DNA of 64,000 nucleotides from Ascarosepion bandense. Its lineage: Eukaryota > Mollusca > Cephalopoda > Sepiida > Sepiidae. Of the stretch, positions 60,742 through 64,000 are shown piece after piece; position 1 is the first letter of the stretch; every line of letters begins with the position of its first letter. The position numbers and the translations under genes were made by a program. The DNA is taken from assembly GCA_037127315.1 (NCBI GenBank), contig JBBBDQ010001689.1:406501-470500 (forward strand), in the 5' to 3' direction. Under the pieces are notes generated by a model. That model worked only from the letters and a program-made list of their open reading frames with translations. It was not told where the DNA came from and ran no database searches.

Positions 60742-62155
60742 CTGCACTTAAATTCAAAATGGTCAGGTATCATAGAGAAAAGTAGATCAAAACAACTTGC
60801 AGCGACTTACAGAAAATCATTGGAAAACCAAGAAAACAGGTCAGGTCTAATAATATTGCATACTTCTTTGCATTCTGTCAAAAACATATGTGGCAACAAT
60901 ATGCAAAAGGGGGACAAATATTGGACTCATAAATATAAAAATTGAAGCAACGTTCATAACGGCAGACCTAGAAATTAACATGCAAATATTTATGCAAAAG
61001 AAACTATGGTGCAAGGTTACGCAAAAAAGAAGTTATATGACTGAATCTGAAAATTAATGGCGACAATTATTTTATACATGTGATACAGCTCATTTCAATT
61101 GCATTGCTATAATTTGAGTCCAGTTTTAGTTTGAGTCTTGTTTGGCGGCATATCAACACCTCTGTGGGTAATTTAATGCCAAAAAGGTGGGGTTTTAAGT
61201 TTTATTTTAATGTTCGGTTATAGTTGATTTAGTAAAAATTTTGTTTTTATTCGTTTTATTTTAGAAAATGTCTTCCAGTTTTGTATTCAAAAATGTTTTG
61301 CTAAGAATATTTTTTCCTTCAAAACTGTGTATTGTTGCTAATATGTTTCTTTCAAAAATGTATATTTTTCTATAAAAGTTTATTTTTATGTATATATTTC
61401 TATAAAAGTATATTTTTATACTTTCATAGTGTTTTGGCCTCAGTTTGGGGGTTAACTATTTGCCTGTAGCTGGGACCCTAACAGGTGCTACTACTCCGGG
61501 TCAAAGTAAACCTGGGAACAACAGCAACTAAGAGGTGGTTCCATGCTACTAACTACCTCCCAATCAAAGGCCTTGTTGCCGGATAGAGTTTACCGTCATT
61601 CCCAGGACCAGATTGAGTCCAAGATTTGGATTTGTTTAGTTCTAAGTACCTGCAAAATGTGTGGGTAATTCGGTTCTCCCTACCATATTTACACTATAAC
61701 GCTGTGGATGCAATGAATATGGAAAATAATTTATGAAGTAGAAAAGAACGGAAAAAAAACCTAGTAAGAAAGCAAATTAGAAAATGACAAAAGTTAAAAA
61801 GGAAATGACATTTTTGTGAATAAATCGAACACAAAGTACCAGAAAGTAAAATGGAAAATTTAAAATATGGCGAGAAGATAAACGTTTAGAAGATTAACTA
61901 TAATCATAAAAAAAACCCCAAAAATCTAAAGGCTACAAAAGAAAAAAGTGAAACCAATAAACATGGAAGACAAACGTTTTTTTTTTAGAAAATCGAAGTT
62001 TCCATAGAAGAAATTCATCCGAATACAAGCGATTCAAGTAAAACATTTTAAATTTGTAATTTATCCTCGATGTGGAATCAATTTTTTTCCAGGCGTTAAA
62101 ATTGATTTAAAATGCCTTTGTAAAATATACATCAACAGGAATTTTTTCTTTCTTC
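60742..62155. other. Unassigned DNA; weak match to the 5S-SINE 3' part near 61140
   Basis: TTTGGCGGCATATCAACACC and GGGTAATTTAATGC (61141-61182) resemble the 3' part of the 5S-tRNA SINE (TATGGCATATCAACCTCGGC, GGGTCATTTATTGC). A GC-richer, unrecognised segment follows at 61440-61680 (GTAGCTGGGACCCTAACAGG, AAGAGGTGGTTCCATGC). No gene. Confidence 0.4.
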
Positions 62156-62176
62156 ATATATATATATATATATATA

Positions 62177-62220
<44 letters not shown>
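62156..62220. repeat. (TA)n microsatellite
   Basis: A TA run with one CTA interruption near 62177. Confidence 0.96.
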
Positions 62221-62223
<3 letters not shown>

Positions 62224-62429
62224 TTCTTTTCTTTATCCATATTTGAAGGATTCTGTTCTGCAGATTATTTCATTGTGTTTTTGGTTTGCTGCTTTGCTTT
62301 GCAAAAATTTTTTCCTCGCCTGATCATTCGAGTTTTCAATTTAATCATATTTTTTCGGTTGCAGAAAATGCATATCATCGAAAAATTAAAATATTTTTGA
62401 ATACATTACTGCTTTTGACTTGCGGACAA

Positions 62430-62985
<556 letters not shown>

Positions 62986-62989
62986 CTGC

Positions 62990-63578
62990 TGACACGCAAA
63001 TACGTCAACTACGGACGGTGAAGTTTAATTTGAACTCATCACTTTTAATTTAATTTCTCGATTTTCCTTTGTGTAATATGTTCTATCAATATATTTGCTA
63101 ATATTCATTTGTTTGAATTCCTTGTGTGGTTTTCTCACTTTTGTTTTGACTCACACGAGTCCTTCAATATTGTTTTCGAGTCAAATGCACTAGGAATATT
63201 AAATACTCATCAAATCTAATAAAATCCGAATCTAGCAAAAAGAATTGTCACACAGAGACATCAGTTATTCTGAATGAGTTTGAGGATCTTGGTTTGATTG
63301 GGAAAGGTACAAGAAGATTTTATTGAAGAGATCTCTAACAGCTGTTGCCTTAAAGAAACGCAAAGATATCCTCACAAATACAGCAACACGCCCTTCGAAG
63401 AGCTAAACACATCTGTGCTCTTAGTTTGTTCTATATTTTTTGTTTTAGACAACTGTTGAATAGAAAATGTCATGATGTTATTTCTGACTGCCTGGAACCC
63501 GGAAGTAAATGGAGTAAAAATGTTAATCAAAGAAAATAATAATAATAAAGTCTTTTTATCACGAACTTTGACGCAAAT
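62990..63578. other. Unassigned AT-rich DNA
   Basis: No gene recognised. The 90-aa minus frame at 63372-63644 partly overlaps the LINE on the other strand. Confidence 0.45.
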
Positions 63579-63579
63579 A

Positions 63580-64000
63580 TTATGCATAATAATGTGGATC
63601 AAAAGTGCAGGTTCCTTGATAAATACCAAAAAACAATAAACCATCTAATCTCAGGATGTTCTGTACTTGCCCCAAATGAATATAAAAATTGTCACGATAG
63701 AGTGGTGCAATATTTACACTGGACAATGTGCAAACACTATGGAAAATATGCAAACAAACACTGGTATGAACATCACCCAGCACCAGTTTCAGAAATAGTA
63801 GATGTCACCATTCTATGGTATTACACCATCTACACAGACAGAAAAATTGAAGCAAATAAGCCAGACATTATTGTTAAAAACTAAAAAGAAAACAAAAACT
63901 TGCCCATTAATTGATATGGCTTGTCCAGCGATTTGTAACATAGCAATCAAGGAATTCGAAAAACTGTCAAAATATAAAGACCTGGAAATTGAAATAGAAA
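63580..64000 (+). pseudogene. Restriction-like-endonuclease LINE (R2/NeSL-like), truncated by the window end
   Basis: The frame 63582-63884 reads KCRFLDKYQKTINHLISGCSVLAPNEYKNCHDRVVQYLHWTMCKHYGKYANKHWYEHHPAPVSEIVDVTILWYYTIYTDRKIEANKPDIIVK. A frameshift follows, and then LIDMACPA and KEFEKLSKYKDLEIEIE run to the last base. A CX3C..HX4C-like knuckle (INHLISGC) and the PD..LID nuclease motif are visible. It is the same family as 48995-50108, clearly better preserved, with one frameshift near 63880. Confidence 0.85.

Overview
This is AT-rich eukaryotic intergenic (or intronic) DNA made almost entirely of repeats. Nothing suggests a prokaryote. I found no host protein-coding gene with a supportable reading frame. 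Most long open frames are translations of microsatellites or fragments of transposable elements. A mollusc, most likely a cephalopod such as an octopus, is the best guess. The reasons are the mixture of tRNA-headed SINEs, RTE-type and other LINE fragments, Penelope-like and restriction-like-endonuclease LINE fragments, mariner/Tc1/hAT elements and very long (TA)n, (CA)n and (GATA)n tracts. The organism call is an inference, not a proof.

Layout. 1-7.8 kb: a Helitron-like fragment, a 2.1-kb 39-bp minisatellite, an inverted pair of tRNA-Leu-like SINEs and an RTE remnant. 8.0-8.3 kb: a hammerhead-ribozyme fold beside a (TA)n tract. 9.8-14.6 kb: a stack of 5'-truncated LINE 3' ends, an RTE copy split by an 858-bp hAT element with target duplication, and a near-perfect 1.2-kb palindrome. 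14.7-18.3 kb: SINE, LINE and a 1.6-kb GATA array. 18.7-19.9 kb: a full-length but dead mariner with TIRs and TA duplication. 20.2-20.5 kb: a palindrome carrying a complete hammerhead. 20.7-21.75 kb: RTE reverse transcriptase remnant. 22.2-23.0 kb: a TIR MITE and a hairpin-unit tandem array. 24.4-32.9 kb: SINEs, RTE pieces, a VNTR retroposon, degenerate hammerheads, inverted pairs of an unnamed repeat ('Y') and a Penelope-like element. 33.3-33.8 kb: a composite 5S rRNA + tRNA SINE, with a second copy inverted at 47.0-47.5 kb. 34.6-41.1 kb: mariner remnant, canonical hammerhead, second MITE copy, Helitron 3' end, full Tc1-like element with 210-bp TIRs, and a transposase remnant split by a LINE. 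41-48.6 kb: mainly microsatellites and unassigned DNA. 48.6-50.1 kb: transposase fragment and restriction-like-endonuclease LINE. 50.25-53.9 kb: a 16-bp minisatellite and a GAAA-based array. 54.6-60.7 kb: rearranged and nested RTE, LINE, SINE and VNTR elements. 62.4-62.9 kb: a very long (CA)n tract. 63.6-64 kb: a second restriction-like-endonuclease LINE fragment running off the end.

The most notable content is a set of hammerhead self-cleaving ribozyme folds. Three have complete conserved cores plus three plausible stems (8055-8111, 20310-20366, 35801-35844). Others are decayed but keep complementary stem II arms of different sequence, which looks like covariation. Several sit next to (TA)n tracts. 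The second notable item is the SINE family that joins a full-length 5S rRNA-like module to a tRNA head. No computation was run; all alignments and folds were done by eye.
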